Notes under the pieces: model-generated | What the model was told of the DNA's origin: nothing | The model's input: the letters and a program-made list of their open reading frames with translations, nothing else | The model's database searches: none | Shown: piece after piece, positions 34,301-43,412 of the stretch | How the letters are laid out: every line of letters starts with the position of its first letter | How positions within the stretch are numbered: position 1 is the first letter of the stretch | Made by a program: the position numbers and the translations under genes | NCBI RefSeq assembly: GCF_018320785.1 | Contig: NC_054866.1 | Location: 32,217,000-32,280,999 of the forward strand | Source: Cheilinus undulatus | Lineage: Eukaryota > Chordata > Actinopteri > Labriformes > Labridae | Reading direction: 5' to 3' | Length of the DNA: 64,000 nt

Positions 34301-36846
34301 GCAGCGCTGTTCAAAAAGTTGAAAAGTTGTCAACCGAGAACGCTTTGAGTATGGCAGCTGACACTGTTTTAATGATTTTATAAATCAGTCACATTCATTA
34401 TAATTTGTCTTTTTTGGGCAAAAAAATTACAAAATGTCAAAGTGAAAACAGCTTTCTTCAAGGTAATGTCAGTTACGAAAATAAAAATATGTAATGTCAG
34501 TCAGTAAGTGGATGAATCTTTGGCTGCAGTCATAGCACTGAGTCTGTGTGCTTGGAATGTTCTTTTGTCTTCGTGGTGTAGTGGTAGCCAGGAATACTGT
34601 TTACCTGGTGATTGGACCTTCCAGACACAGGTGTTTTTATACTACAATCACTTGAGAGATATCCACTGCACTAAGGTGATCCTCATGTCATTCATTGTGA
34701 GACTACTGGTACCAATTGGCTGGACCCCTGTTAATTTAGGTGTGTCACCTTAAAAGGGGGTGAGTATTTATGTAGTCACTTTACATTACATGCCTTTCTT
34801 TAATTGCCAGTACTTTGTAGAAATATGTCTTTCCTTTGACATTAAAGAGGCTTTTTGTGTTTCCTTTTGTCAAACAGACAATTTTGACCATGATTGATTT
34901 ATAAAACCAATTAAATGGTAAAACTTCCTGGGAGGGAATGCTTTCTATTGGCACTGTATAGTTTTAGATTTTACAGAATGTGTCTGCCAACTCTCTAGGA
35001 ACTGTGTTGTACAACCAAATCCTCACAGAAACATGATTTGAACTTCTTGACCCCTGTTTTGTCTCTGGATGTGTCTTGCAGACATGATACTCACTCTGAG
35101 AGTCACGCAGAGGTTATCGTTTAGATGATGCATTTCTGGTGGCCTTTCTTCTTCTCTCCCACTCACAGATTTACATACCTAACAGAATCTTTAAGTTGCT
35201 GCAATACAGATGACTTCCTCTCAAACTCCAATCATACTATGTTTATTTGAGGTATTAATTTCAGACTCATAGATGCCTACTTTCTCTACATCAAGGGTGC
35301 AAATTTATAGGGAAAAAATACACATTTTTGGGTATGACTTCATGGCTCATTACCAGGAAATCAAAGTTTCAAGAGATGGATCTGCACTCTACTAAATTTG
35401 GAAGGAAAATAAAGGTATTATGTGAGGAGAAGCCTCCCAATTATCTCAGTGTTTTGTGGAGACAGAACACACACATCGAGCCAGGTACTTCCCTGGCTTC
35501 TCTGTCTCAGTGCAGAAACCTGTCTGTGTGATGTGATGGTAATGAGCAGCCAAGTGCTGCAGAGGAGTCAGACCATCATGGATGATCTCACTCTGCTAAG
35601 AGACTGGTGACGAAGTAATGAAACTTTCTGCAAACAAAAAAGCAATATATATATCAAGCTGCATTAAGCATCCTTTGAAGTTCTTTGATCCTTTTTCTAC
35701 ACCTTCAGCGGTGGACAGATGAGTATGGAAATGGAAGGCAAAACAGCAAGATAATTATTCAGTGGTTAGAGGAACTTATGCTTCATATTCATGCATTGAC
35801 ACCAAGCTTGTGTAGCACAATTACTGGTGCATGCTATGAGAGATAATTTAGTTTTTACGGTGGAATTTCATTATTTTTAATCACATAGAATATGAAGAGT
35901 CATTCGGCAGTGTTAGCATGGCTTTTACCACATTAATGTTATTAAAAATTTCCTAATGGCTGTTCCCAATCCCTAATGGTAGCTCCTTCACTCTGGTTCG
36001 GCGTGTATTCAGCAGTGGGTGCAAAATGTTCTAGCATTGACCAAAAAAAGGGTACAGACAGTTCAACAACACACAATAACTCATTGTTTTCTTGCACCGA
36101 CGTCCTGATGTTTGGAGGTTTTGTGGGGCTCTGGAAGAGAAGAAAAGAGAAGAAAAAGAGAACACCACTTTCACTCATCCTCTACGATCCTGCCTCTGTG
36201 TCTGTGTGTGTGTTGACCTAGATAATAATCAAAACACTGAAATTTAGCTCAGTGCTGCTCCCAGCCCACCAGTCTCTTTGAGTTATTTTCATTCATTTAA
36301 TGCCTCTCAAGGCAAAGCGAATTTCTTGCCGTTTTTCATGTCAAGCTCTGAAAATCTGGTGAGGAAAAACCTGCTTAAATCACAGCGCCTGCTGAATCTA
36401 GATTAATGATACAAGGTTAATGATTTACATTTTGTGTGATTACAAATCCATTGATGGCAGTAGTGTGTAAATTTTATGACCTTTTCAAGCACTTGTTTTA
36501 AAGGTCTAGTAACAAATCTATTTGCAATAACAATAGAAAGATGAGGTAACAACAGTGAAGATTACACACTTAGACTGCCTTGATTCTTTCAGTATTTTTG
36601 AGCATTGTCATACACGCTCATTTTCTGTTATTATTGGGATTCAAATCATGATGTTTTAAAGTCTGATTTTCCTTTCTTTTTGTCTCACTCTGCAGCCTGG
36701 CAGATGAGTTGCTATCGGAGGCGCTGGCTGACATTGCTGCAGAGTTTCAGGATGTCATGGAGGAGTATGCGGAGGCGGTTTTCACCTCAGAGTTCCTTCA
36801 GCCAATCCACTCACCTCCAGCTTCAGCGGCGGCTCTGGTTAGCTAA
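7551..36846 (+). CDS. KIAA0753: moonraker / OFIP (KIAA0753 orthologue), 18 coding exons
   Basis: KIAA0753 (OFIP, moonraker) is a scaffold of centriolar satellites and centrioles that binds OFD1 and FOR20 and is needed for ciliogenesis and centriole duplication. Exons: 7551-7565, 7802-8095, 8207-8474, 8652-8761, 8863-8925, 9520-9741, 9879-10053, 11208-11410, 11602-11732, 12249-12383, 14508-14597, 19921-20008, 20193-20264, 20342-20512, 20713-20794, 20988-21108, 33506-33733, 36696-36846. They total 2619 nt, 872 residues plus stop (human 967), all GT-AG with matching phases. Conserved blocks include [21 protein letters not shown] (first 20 of it in exon 5), [14 protein letters not shown] (exon 7), [25 protein letters not shown] (exon 10) and [13 protein letters not shown] at the C-terminus. 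Charged stretches near residues 165-250 and 520-700 look coiled-coil. The exact start is least certain: the first coding exon has only five codons (MFQSK) and its upstream frame is open. Exons 4 and 9 have alternative in-frame splice sites. Confidence 0.93.
10054..11207 (+). other. KIAA0753 intron between coding exons 7 and 8, nothing recognised
   Basis: An intron of about 1.15 kb with no identifiable repeat or exon. It ends with an A-run (11176-11192) and the acceptor of the next exon. The human protein has some 70 more residues around here; I found no exon for them. Confidence 0.5.
12445..12625 (-). repeat. tRNA-derived SINE-like fragment
   Basis: Read on the minus strand, the right part starts GGGGTGCCAGTTGCTTAGTG, with an A-box-like TTGCTTAGTGGTAATG and, about 50 bases on, a good B box GGGTTCAAACCC. 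The spacing is that of a tRNA head. It is followed by a T/A-rich tail. Related fragments occur at 43225 and 49733. Confidence 0.6.
12896..13400. mobile_element. hAT-like non-autonomous element, partial
   Basis: The left end, TAGGGCTGTCAAGATTAATT, followed by GTTAATCGCAATTAATC, matches a widespread vertebrate DNA element whose ends start TAGGGCTG. The right portion near 13370 has GATCAATTGTGATTAAC, a partial inverted match, but no clean end. Right boundary approximate. Confidence 0.45.
13524..13999. mobile_element. hAT-type MITE with target duplication
   Basis: The left end reads CAGTGGTTTTCAATC and the right end GAGAATCACTG, which are inverted repeats of the hAT CAGNGGTTCTCAA type. The flanking octamers TCTTATTG (13516-13523) and TCTTATTC (14000-14007) differ by one base and form the 8-bp target duplication expected of hAT. 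Internal words AAGGCACACC recur near both ends. At 476 bp it codes for no transposase. Confidence 0.85.
15184..15850. mobile_element. MITE with about 50-bp terminal inverted repeats
   Basis: The left arm begins GTCTGAATCCCAATTCTCCC and continues with CCTTAACCCTCAG; the right arm is its inverse, GTTAAGGGGAGAATTGAGAT then TCACCC. The flanks give no clear duplication, so the superfamily is open (Harbinger-like is possible). It lies in the KIAA0753 intron between 14597 and 19921. Confidence 0.7.
16660..17166. mobile_element. Tc1/mariner-type MITE with long inverted repeats
   Basis: The left end, CAGTTGCAAGAAAAAGTATG, and the right end, whose complement begins CGGTTGCAAGAAAAAGTATG, start near-perfect inverted repeats of about 90 bp. 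TA dinucleotides flank both sides (16658-16659 and 17167-17168), the Tc1/mariner target duplication. At 507 bp it has no transposase. The arms are so similar that the element is probably young or structurally constrained. Confidence 0.88.
18506..19320 (-). mobile_element. Tc1-like element, internally deleted (long-TIR family, copy 1)
   Basis: On the minus strand the N-terminal part of a Tc1-like transposase is readable: [20 protein letters not shown] from about 19137, then [14 protein letters not shown], the helix-turn-helix region, and [20 protein letters not shown]. It then jumps to the C-terminal DLNPNEHL region, so most of the DDE catalytic domain is deleted. The outer segments TTGACTCTTGTTTGGTG and AAACAAGAGTCAAT are inverted copies. 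It sits inside the hAT element at 17854-19458. Confidence 0.75.
19316..19345. repeat. (TA)n microsatellite
   Basis: A short TA run at the inner edge of the Tc1-like element nested in the hAT copy. Confidence 0.85.
21528..22770 (-). mobile_element. Tc1-like element with about 265-bp inverted repeats (copy 2)
   Basis: Long imperfect inverted repeats run from GTTACTGTCACAT at 21528 to CATTGACTCTTGTTT near 21791, and back from AAACAAGAGTCAATAGC near 22494 to GTGACAGTAAC at 22770, followed by TA. Between them, minus-strand fragments of the same transposase as copy 1 are readable: HTH words near 22400, [17 protein letters not shown] near 22230, and the C-terminal tail near 21890. A large part of the DDE domain is deleted at a different point from copy 1. 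It lies in the largest KIAA0753 intron. Confidence 0.8.
22855..23215. mobile_element. L2-type LINE 3' tail-like repeat
   Basis: The text includes ATCCATCCTTTATCTACACC, GAGCCTATCCCAGCTGTCAT and ACATGCAAACTCCACACAGA in the usual order of a very common teleost LINE-derived repeat. A second copy is at 41468. Its relation to the LINE fragment next to it (23290-24140) is not certain. Confidence 0.65.
23290..24140 (-). mobile_element. L2-like LINE reverse transcriptase fragment
   Basis: Minus-strand frames, broken by shifts, show reverse transcriptase motifs in order: [19 protein letters not shown] (from about 24040), [20 protein letters not shown] (near 23750), [14 protein letters not shown], which is the catalytic YADD box with tyrosine changed to asparagine, [10 protein letters not shown], and [17 protein letters not shown] (near 23430). 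These match non-LTR elements of the L2/Rex group. There is no endonuclease domain and the frame is interrupted, so it is dead. Confidence 0.85.
24250..29300. other. KIAA0753 intron 16/17 interior, nothing recognised
   Basis: About 5 kb of the 12.4-kb intron between coding exons at 21108 and 33506. Short open frames here have no homology I know and no flanking splice sites in the right phase. I saw no repeat with clear ends. It could contain regulatory DNA, but sequence alone does not show it. Confidence 0.5.
29318..30235 (-). mobile_element. Tc1-like element, long-TIR family (copy 3), one end missing
   Basis: On the minus strand the middle of the transposase that copies 1 and 2 lack is present: [17 protein letters not shown] (near 29650) and [17 protein letters not shown] (near 29500), which carries the second catalytic aspartate of the DDE triad, then the [11 protein letters not shown] region near 29380. 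The right end (29970-30235) matches the inverted repeat of copy 2. The left inverted repeat is absent. A TA/CATA-rich microsatellite near 29725-29770 has expanded inside it. Confidence 0.8.
30759..30822. ncRNA. short hairpin, function unknown
   Basis: TCACCCTTGCTGTCTC (30759-30774) and its perfect reverse complement GAGACAGCAAGGGTGA (30807-30822) enclose a 32-nt loop. A further GGT/ACC pairing inside the loop would extend the stem past a three-base bulge. The size is like a microRNA precursor, but I do not recognise the arms as a known microRNA. Only the fold is seen; transcription is not shown. Confidence 0.25.
31119..32340 (-). mobile_element. Tc1-like transposon, full length but decayed
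   Basis: The left end, CAGTGCCTATAATAAG, is preceded by TA (31117-31118), and the right end GGCACTG is followed by TA (32341-32342). Inverted repeats extend inward with ATCAATCATGGTCAATATAA on the left and its inverse on the right. On the minus strand the transposase is readable in pieces: N-terminal RDARECKE and [20 protein letters not shown] (HTH) near 31900-32050, [20 protein letters not shown] near 31560. Several frameshifts and stops make it inactive. It is 1222 bp long. Confidence 0.85.
32345..33505. other. KIAA0753 intron, nothing recognised
   Basis: Intron sequence before the exon at 33506. A 147-codon open frame lies at 32941-33384 on the plus strand, but it has no match I recognise and no splice context in the phase needed. 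Confidence 0.45.
34375..34956 (-). mobile_element. internally deleted relative of the 31119 Tc1 element
   Basis: The left part, from TTTTATAAATCAGTCACATT, and the words AGTGAAAACAGCTTTCTTCA and CATAGCACTGAGTCTGTG parallel the left part of the element at 31119. The right part, GTGGTGTAGTGGTAGCCAGG to GGCACTG followed by TA (34957-34958), parallels its right part. The transposase middle is missing, giving a roughly 580-bp non-autonomous derivative. Confidence 0.75.
34960..36695. other. KIAA0753 last intron, distal part, nothing recognised
   Basis: AT-rich intron preceding the last coding exon. No repeat with definable ends and no additional exon was seen. Confidence 0.5.
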
Positions 36847-37439
36847 TAGGAAGCAGCAGGAGACTGGCAGGGCCAAACTGCTTCAGTATCAAAACATATT
36901 TATTTATCAGCATTTCAGGCTTATTGTACAGATGATTTCAATATCAAGAAGCATTTTTGGCAAAGGACGGTGATTTTTTGCGCGTTTCAACAGATATTTC
37001 ACTTTTTTTTATTGCATTAAGGACAAATAGGCATTAATTAATGCCTTGGTGTGACCAGGTATGACTTTAATTCGGTTTTCAGATATCTTTCTATGAAGCT
37101 GCAGCAGATAAGATGCTGAATCACACAGGGAGCATGAGTCATGTTACCCTTTGTGATCCATCTGTAACTGTGATTGAATTCCACAGGGTAAAGTTAGTTT
37201 AGTTTAGATAAGCTTGGAGAGACCATTACGACATCACAGAGGATTATAAGATTACGGCGCTCCCGTTGCACTTGGTTTAAATCTCCCTGAGGATTACTCG
37301 CACTTTGTATTTTCATGTTGGAATATGGAAATAAATTAATTGCATACGGTCTCCAAAAAGAATGATGTAGAAAGCCAAGAGCATCGTGTGTTCAATCTAT
37401 TGTGACTGGATTTTGTCTTTTGCTTTTAGATTAAATAAA
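36847..37439 (+). terminator. KIAA0753: KIAA0753 3' untranslated region and polyadenylation signals
   Basis: After the TAA stop (36844-36846) two AATAAA signals occur on the plus strand, at 37330-37335 and 37434-37439. Either would give a 3' UTR of about 500-600 bases. Confidence 0.55.
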
Positions 37440-38990
37440 AAGGGTTTAAACAGAAAAGAGTGTTATCCTTCACTGTTTTATATACAGTGTGTAAGGGTGC
37501 TGGTTGTGAACATGTGATAATGTTGAGCAGTTCTTTGCAATGAGCTTTTTGGTGCATTTCTTTATACTTTTTATACAAACATGTCAACTGGCTTATATAC
37601 TGTTGCCACTGCTGAACTGAATCCTGCATCTTAATGGTGTAAAATGTCAACTCCACATGCAAAATAAACATGACAGATTTGGCAGACCAAGAAAGTGTTG
37701 CGTCCCTTGAGAGCCACATGAAAGCTGCATGGACAGAGCCGAGGGGACACATCCAGATGTTGTGCTGGCCTGTGGGGACCAGCCTTCGACAGCAGACACA
37801 CACAGTGACTAAATGAATTAGCTCACACTGAATCTGCCGCTCATATTTTCTCTCAGGCTGGGACTTTGCGTGGGCGTCTGTATATGTGCAGCCTTTCACA
37901 GGCACCAGCTCTGTGTAAATTTCTTCCTTTCTATGAAGGACAGATAGACATCAGCTGGCACAAGGCAAGGGGGGGGGGCTGTGTTGTCATCTTTACATGA
38001 ACATAAAGGCTGTTCTGACATTGTCAGACATGAAACTCAATTTCAGGGTCTAATTTCTCATTATTTTTGCCATTGTCATGCCTCTGAAATTGAAATGTGG
38101 TCTGCCAAATGTGCCACTTCAAAGACAAAGCTGGCTATATTTTCTTTTCTGCCTCCTCAGCAGGCACCACTTAGTGTTTGACTGTGAAACTGTGTTGTCA
38201 GCAAACCATGCAGCAGTGCTATGTATTTTTATATTTCTTTATGCAAATCCGGCTCTGTACTGATGCCAAAATCTAGTTTTTTTTCTGCTTGCTGGGCCTT
38301 TACTTAATCTACTCATGAAGACTCACAGCCAGATGTTTCTGTGCACAGATCAGAATCAGCAGTGCTTTGCACATGATTATAATCTTTAAATGGTCAAGGA
38401 GGGTCATCCTTGCCACCAGCCAGCGCTGACTCATTATCAGAGCTAATTTCAGACATAGAGAGGACGCAGACTGCAGTGTATTCACCATGCATTGAAGGGG
38501 CACTTAACTCTACAGCACAGGTACATCAAACCTGCTTTGTGACATCTGGGTGGCCTCTGAAACACTTCCACGTGATGGAAAGTACTCAAACCAGATGGAT
38601 ATGAAACATTTGAGCGTCTTACTCGTGTTGCTGTATTTTTGAGTGATGTTCTGGAGGATTTCTACTGAGACACTTGAAATGCAAATACCAGCATTGTTTG
38701 CATTTAAAACAGCGTAAATCCCATTGTAGGTCTCTTTTAGTCAAATATCTGTTCAGGCTTCATTTGCTTTATTTTACAGAACACATGAGAATCTTTTGCT
38801 TGATTGCATCAACTGTTTTTGCAATGTTTGGACAACTATGGGGAAAAACACAATGGCTTATCATGTGAGACAAGTCCTAAGCAGAATTCGTGCTGAGAGC
38901 TAACTTGTGCACAAGGAGAAATTTGGAGCATAAAAAGTTTTCTGTGAACCTCAAAGCATATTCAAGTCTGAATCAACAGTTATACTACTA
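37440..38990. other. intergenic, nothing recognised
   Basis: Spacer between the end of KIAA0753 and a Tc1 element. It has short chance frames and a G-run at 37971-37978; no gene or clear repeat. Confidence 0.5.
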
Positions 38991-38993
38991 GTA

Positions 38994-40627
38994 CACACAT
39001 GGACAAAATTGTTGGTACCCCTCTGTTAATGAAAAAAAACCCACAGTGGTCACAGAAATAACTTGAATCTAACAAAAGTGATAATAAATAAAAATTCAAT
39101 GAAAATTAACCAATGAAAATCAGACATTGCTTTTGAATTGTGGTTCAACAGAATTATTTTACAAAACAAACTCATGAAACAGGCCTGGACAAAAATGATG
39201 GTACCCTTAACTTAATATCTTGTTGCACAACCTTTTGAGGCAGTCACTGCAATCAAACGATTTCTGTAACTTTCAATGAGACTTCGGCACCTCTCAGCAG
39301 GTATTTTGGCCCACTCCTCATGAGCAAACTGCTCCAGTTGTCCCAGGTTTGAAGGGTGCCTTCCCCAGACGGCATGTTTCAGCTCCTTCCACAGATGTTC
39401 AATAGGATTTAGATCAGGGCTCATAGAAGGCCACTTCAGAATAGTCCAATGTTTTGCTCTTAGCCATTCTTGGGTGTTTTTAGCTGTGTGTTTTGGGTCA
39501 TTATCCTGTTGCAAGACCCATGACCTGTGACTGAGACCAAGCTTTCTGACACTGGGCTACACATTTCTCTCTAGAATACCTTGATGGTCTTGAGATTTCA
39601 TTGTACCCTGCAGAGATTCAAGACACCCTGTGCCAGATGCAGCAAAGCAGCCTCAGAACATAACAGAGCCTCCTCCATGTTTCACAGTAGGGACAGTGTT
39701 CTTTTCTTGGTATGCTTCATTTTTGCGTCTGTGAACATAGAGCTGATGTGCCTTGCCAAAAAGTTCCAGTTTTGTCTCGTCTGTCCATAGGACATTCTCC
39801 CAGAAGCTTTGTGGCTAGTCAACATGCAGTTTGGCAAATTCCAGTCTGGCTTTTTTATGATTTGTTTTCAACAGTGGTGTCCTCCTTGGTCGTCTCCTAT
39901 GAAGTCCACTTTGGCTTAAACAACGACGGATGGTGCGATCTGACACTGGTGTACCTTGACCTTGGAGTTCACCTTTAATGTCTTTGGAGGTTGTTCTGGT
40001 TTCTTTTGTTACCATCCGTATTATCCGTCTCTTCGATTTGTCATAAATTTTTTCTCCTGCAGCCACGTCCAGGGAGGTTGGCTACAGTCCCGTGGATCTT
40101 AAATTTCTGAATAATATGTGCAACTGTAGTCACAGGAACATCAAGCTGCTTGGAGATGGTCTTATAGCCTTTACCTTTAACATGCATGACTATAATTTTC
40201 TTTCTAATCTCCTGAGACAACTCTCTCCTTCGCTTCCTCTGGTCCATGTTTAGTGTGGTACACACCATGTCACCAAACAGCACAGTGACTACTTGTCACC
40301 CTTTAAATAGGCCGACTGACTGATTACAAGTTTGTAGACACCTGTGATGCTAATTAGAGGACACACCTCAGTTGAACATGTCCCTATGGTCACATTATTT
40401 TCAATCTTTTCTAGGGGTACCATCATTTTTGTCCAGGCCTGTTTCATGATTTTGTTTTGTAAAATAATTCTGTTGAACCACAGTTCAAAAGCAATGTCTG
40501 ATTTTCATTGGTTAATGTTCATTGAATTTTTATTTATTATCACTTTTGTCAGATTCAAGTTATTTCTGTGACCATTGTGGGTTTTTTTTCATTAACAGAG
40601 GGGTCCCAACAATTTTGTCCATGTGTG
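38994..40627 (-). mobile_element. Tc1-like transposon with IR/DR ends, nearly full length
   Basis: Inverted repeats of about 215 bp (38994-39208 and 40413-40627) each carry an outer and an inner direct repeat of the TGGACAAAATTGTTGGTACC type, the IR/DR layout of Sleeping Beauty-like elements. TA flanks both ends (38992-38993, 40628-40629). The minus-strand transposase runs from ATG at 40247 to a stop at 39212: HTH KGYKTISKQLDVPVTTVAHI, then KEIYD-like central part, then [18 protein letters not shown] (second catalytic aspartate) and [16 protein letters not shown] (final acidic residue). Frameshifts near 40060 and damage between 39515 and 39815 break it. Confidence 0.9.
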
Positions 40628-41467
40628 TAAATGAGGGAAATAATCTAAAGGTTTTCACCTGAGAAAGATCAAACATAGTCTAGCTTGAATGCAAGTGCTA
40701 TCTTGCTAAAGAGGTAGACCTAAAGTTCTCCATGAATCCTGTTTTCACAGTGATTACTTTAAGGATGAAGAGGAACAGATGGTTTAAGTGCCTGTTTGGT
40801 GTCCATGTGTTTTTCATGATTGATTACATACCTTATAAATGTATGTCAACTTTCTTGGGACTCCAGCTTTCGTTTTGCATGAGTGACAATAATGTTTATC
40901 TGTGTAATGATAAGATACTATTTGATTTCCTCGAGTTATTGATGATTCACCAGTTAGTGACTGCTTGTTGTTATACTACACTGACTGTAGAAGATTGTGT
41001 GCATAATTACCAGGTTAATTCAATATTTTTAAATATTTTACATCTATTTGTGTTGCTGTTCTTTTATCAATATAAGTTCAATCAGGAGAGAGTTTAACAA
41101 AAATTATTTTGATGAAAGAGAAATGTGATAAGTCTTTGGCAGTAAGACTCCATCATACACTGAAAAAAGTAAAACATTGGTTGAACTTTAAAAAAAATAA
41201 AGCAATTAGTCGCACGAAACATTTTGAATTGAATCAATCTTTTTTTTTAATTAGGTAAATGTAAATTTTTTAAGTTCATAGAAACTATGTTTAAAGGTTT
41301 AGCAAACCTAATTATTTTAGATTGTCCTAAACTAAAAATAAAAATTTCCCTTAATCAACCGATAGAAATATTCCACTCATTTGAACTTAAAATGTTTAAG
41401 TTCATACAACCATTTTAGAAAGGTAATATTTTTTAGGTTGTTTCAATTAAGAAACAATAGTTGTTTT

Positions 41468-41672
41468 GGGGGGCTTCAGCCTATCCCAGCCAATTTAAAG
41501 TCACCAATTAACCTAATGAGCATTTTTTTGGAGGCCAGAGTACCCAGAGAGAACCCATGCATGCACAGGGGGAACATGCTAACTCCACACAGAGAGGCCC
41601 TGACTGGGAAGCGAACCAGCGACCTTCTTGCTGTGTGGCAACAGCGCTAACCCCTGCGCTGCCGTGCCTCCC
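41468..41672. mobile_element. L2-type LINE tail-like repeat (second copy)
   Basis: It contains CTTCAGCCTATCCCAGCCAA, AAAGTCACCAATTAACCTAA and AACATGCTAACTCCACACAG in the same order as the copy at 22855, with an internal deletion. Confidence 0.65.
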
Positions 41673-41904
41673 TCAACTCAACTTGACACATTTCTCCTGA
41701 AAACTCCTGCTACTTTGGCCTGATGGGAGAGCAGAAATGTATTAAAGAGGACATATTTTTCCCTTTAAGACAAGTTTATAGTGGTCTCAGAGGTCCCCAA
41801 AACACACCTGTGAAGTTTATTGCTGAAACAACAGTAGTATAGGACTCTTGCAGGAAATGTCACTCTCCTGATGTTTTAGGCACTTCTATCCAAAGTTTAG
41901 GACC

Positions 41905-41975
41905 TAACTGGGATTTGAACTATCAATCTCCCAGTCAAGAGTCAGCAGGGTAACCCATTGAGCTAGCCAGCATCT
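41905..41975 (-). repeat. tRNA-derived SINE head
   Basis: Read on the minus strand it begins GCTGGCTAGCTCAATGGGTT, with an A box TAGCTCAATGG and, about 35 bases on, a B box GTTCAAATCCC. The D-arm-like and T-arm-like spacing is that of a tRNA. The acceptor stem does not pair well, so it is read as a SINE fragment and not a functional tRNA. Confidence 0.6.
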
Positions 41976-43224
41976 CTGCTAGTAACTGAGAGGAGGATCA
42001 AGAGAGTTCACATATTTTTGTTAGAAAAACCTGAAAAAGTGTTTTTTGCATAAAATTGCCACCATCTAAGAACAAGAACGTCTCAGAAGATGAGAAGCTG
42101 ACAGTCTCTGAACTTGGGCTGTCACATCTGTAACCTCTGGCGATAAACCTCAGCAATAAGCACAATCTCTTAAAGGGAGCCATGAAGGCTAAGGATAAAT
42201 TGTATTTGGATTAATTCAACTGCACAGAAAGCTTATGTTTTTCCTTTCCGTTACCAACTTGGCACTTTCTTCTCAGTCGAAGTCAGTCCGCTGGATGCCT
42301 GTGCTGGAGCGTAGAGGGAGAGCCACTCAGAAAGTGACGGCTGCTGTTGCATCAAGTGTTTTTTGAATCCACTCGGGACCTATGGGATGTTGTTATGAAT
42401 GCGCATGCACACAGCAGGCTTAATGCAATAAAAATACATTGATCCAATCAAATTTACCTTCCTGCTTTTCAAAAACCATTAAACAGTCGACTACTGCTGT
42501 CTGCTGTTGGAAAACTTTGTTTTACTAATGGTTAGTGATCAGTGAGTACAGATAGGTCACAGCCTTTATATTGAGGCCAACCTGGGCTTTAAGAACATCT
42601 GTGCTGAAGTAATGTCTATTTAGACCGTCTCCACTGTTAAGACGTGTTTTGACAAAGCATGATTAGACAACAGAACAGCCTGCCATTGGTTTTCATGTGA
42701 TAACCACTGTGGGGAAACAATATGATGGCTAACTCTAAGCTAGTGACAGAAACTTCAAAAACTGATTCAAAATGGAGAAAAAGACGGTTCAAATTTGAGT
42801 TACTGGTGTGGAATTGATCTTAAAAAACACCAGAAAGTCACCCAAGTTCCAGGCTCACTGGAAAAGCTAACCTAAGGGTTACAAAGGCATGGATAGTGTC
42901 ATTGTAACGGCACAACAGCAGGCTTCAAGAGTTGAACAAATTAAGTGGCTATGATTTACAGTACAAAAGATCTTTAACTTTTTGTAACCTGTGTCTCCTC
43001 TTGTCCTAAATGACAGCATCCATGCTGGTTAAATATTTTGTTTTAGCTTGTCATGGGCAACTGTATCTTAATTCGCCCTTTTACTATGTGGAGATCAAGG
43101 TTCAATCCCTGGTCCCATCCATATATAACGCTTCAAGTAACCTATGATTAACATTGTTAATCAGTTCAGTTTGAGTTCCCATAGCTGCTATGCTGATGAC
43201 ATACAGCTGTATTTTTCAAGATGC

Positions 43225-43412
43225 ACTTCTTTTTTTTAGATTTCTTTTGCGTGTTGCCTTCAATAAAAAGCTAGATAAAAAGAGAGATGAGAAATACAGG
43301 GAGAGAGAGGGGGAAGACGTGCATCAAACACCTCGCCTGCAACCTGTGCACTGAGGACTCTTGCCTCTGGGCTACGGCTAGAGCACCAACTGAGCTAAAC
43401 AGGCACCCATAC
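43225..43412 (-). repeat. tRNA-derived SINE-like fragment
   Basis: On the minus strand the start is GGGTGCCTGTTTAGCTCAGT, with A box TAGCTCAGTTGG and a degenerate B box near GGTTGCAGG, followed by an AT-rich tail. It is related in layout to the fragments at 12445 and 49733. Confidence 0.55.

Noticed and set aside
37426-37905. 159-codon minus-strand frame downstream of KIAA0753
   Set aside because: No recognisable domain, overlaps the likely 3' UTR and polyadenylation signals of KIAA0753, no promoter or splice evidence.
41905-41975. A functional tRNA gene
   Set aside because: A and B boxes are present but the acceptor stem does not pair, and the sequence continues as a SINE-like repeat.
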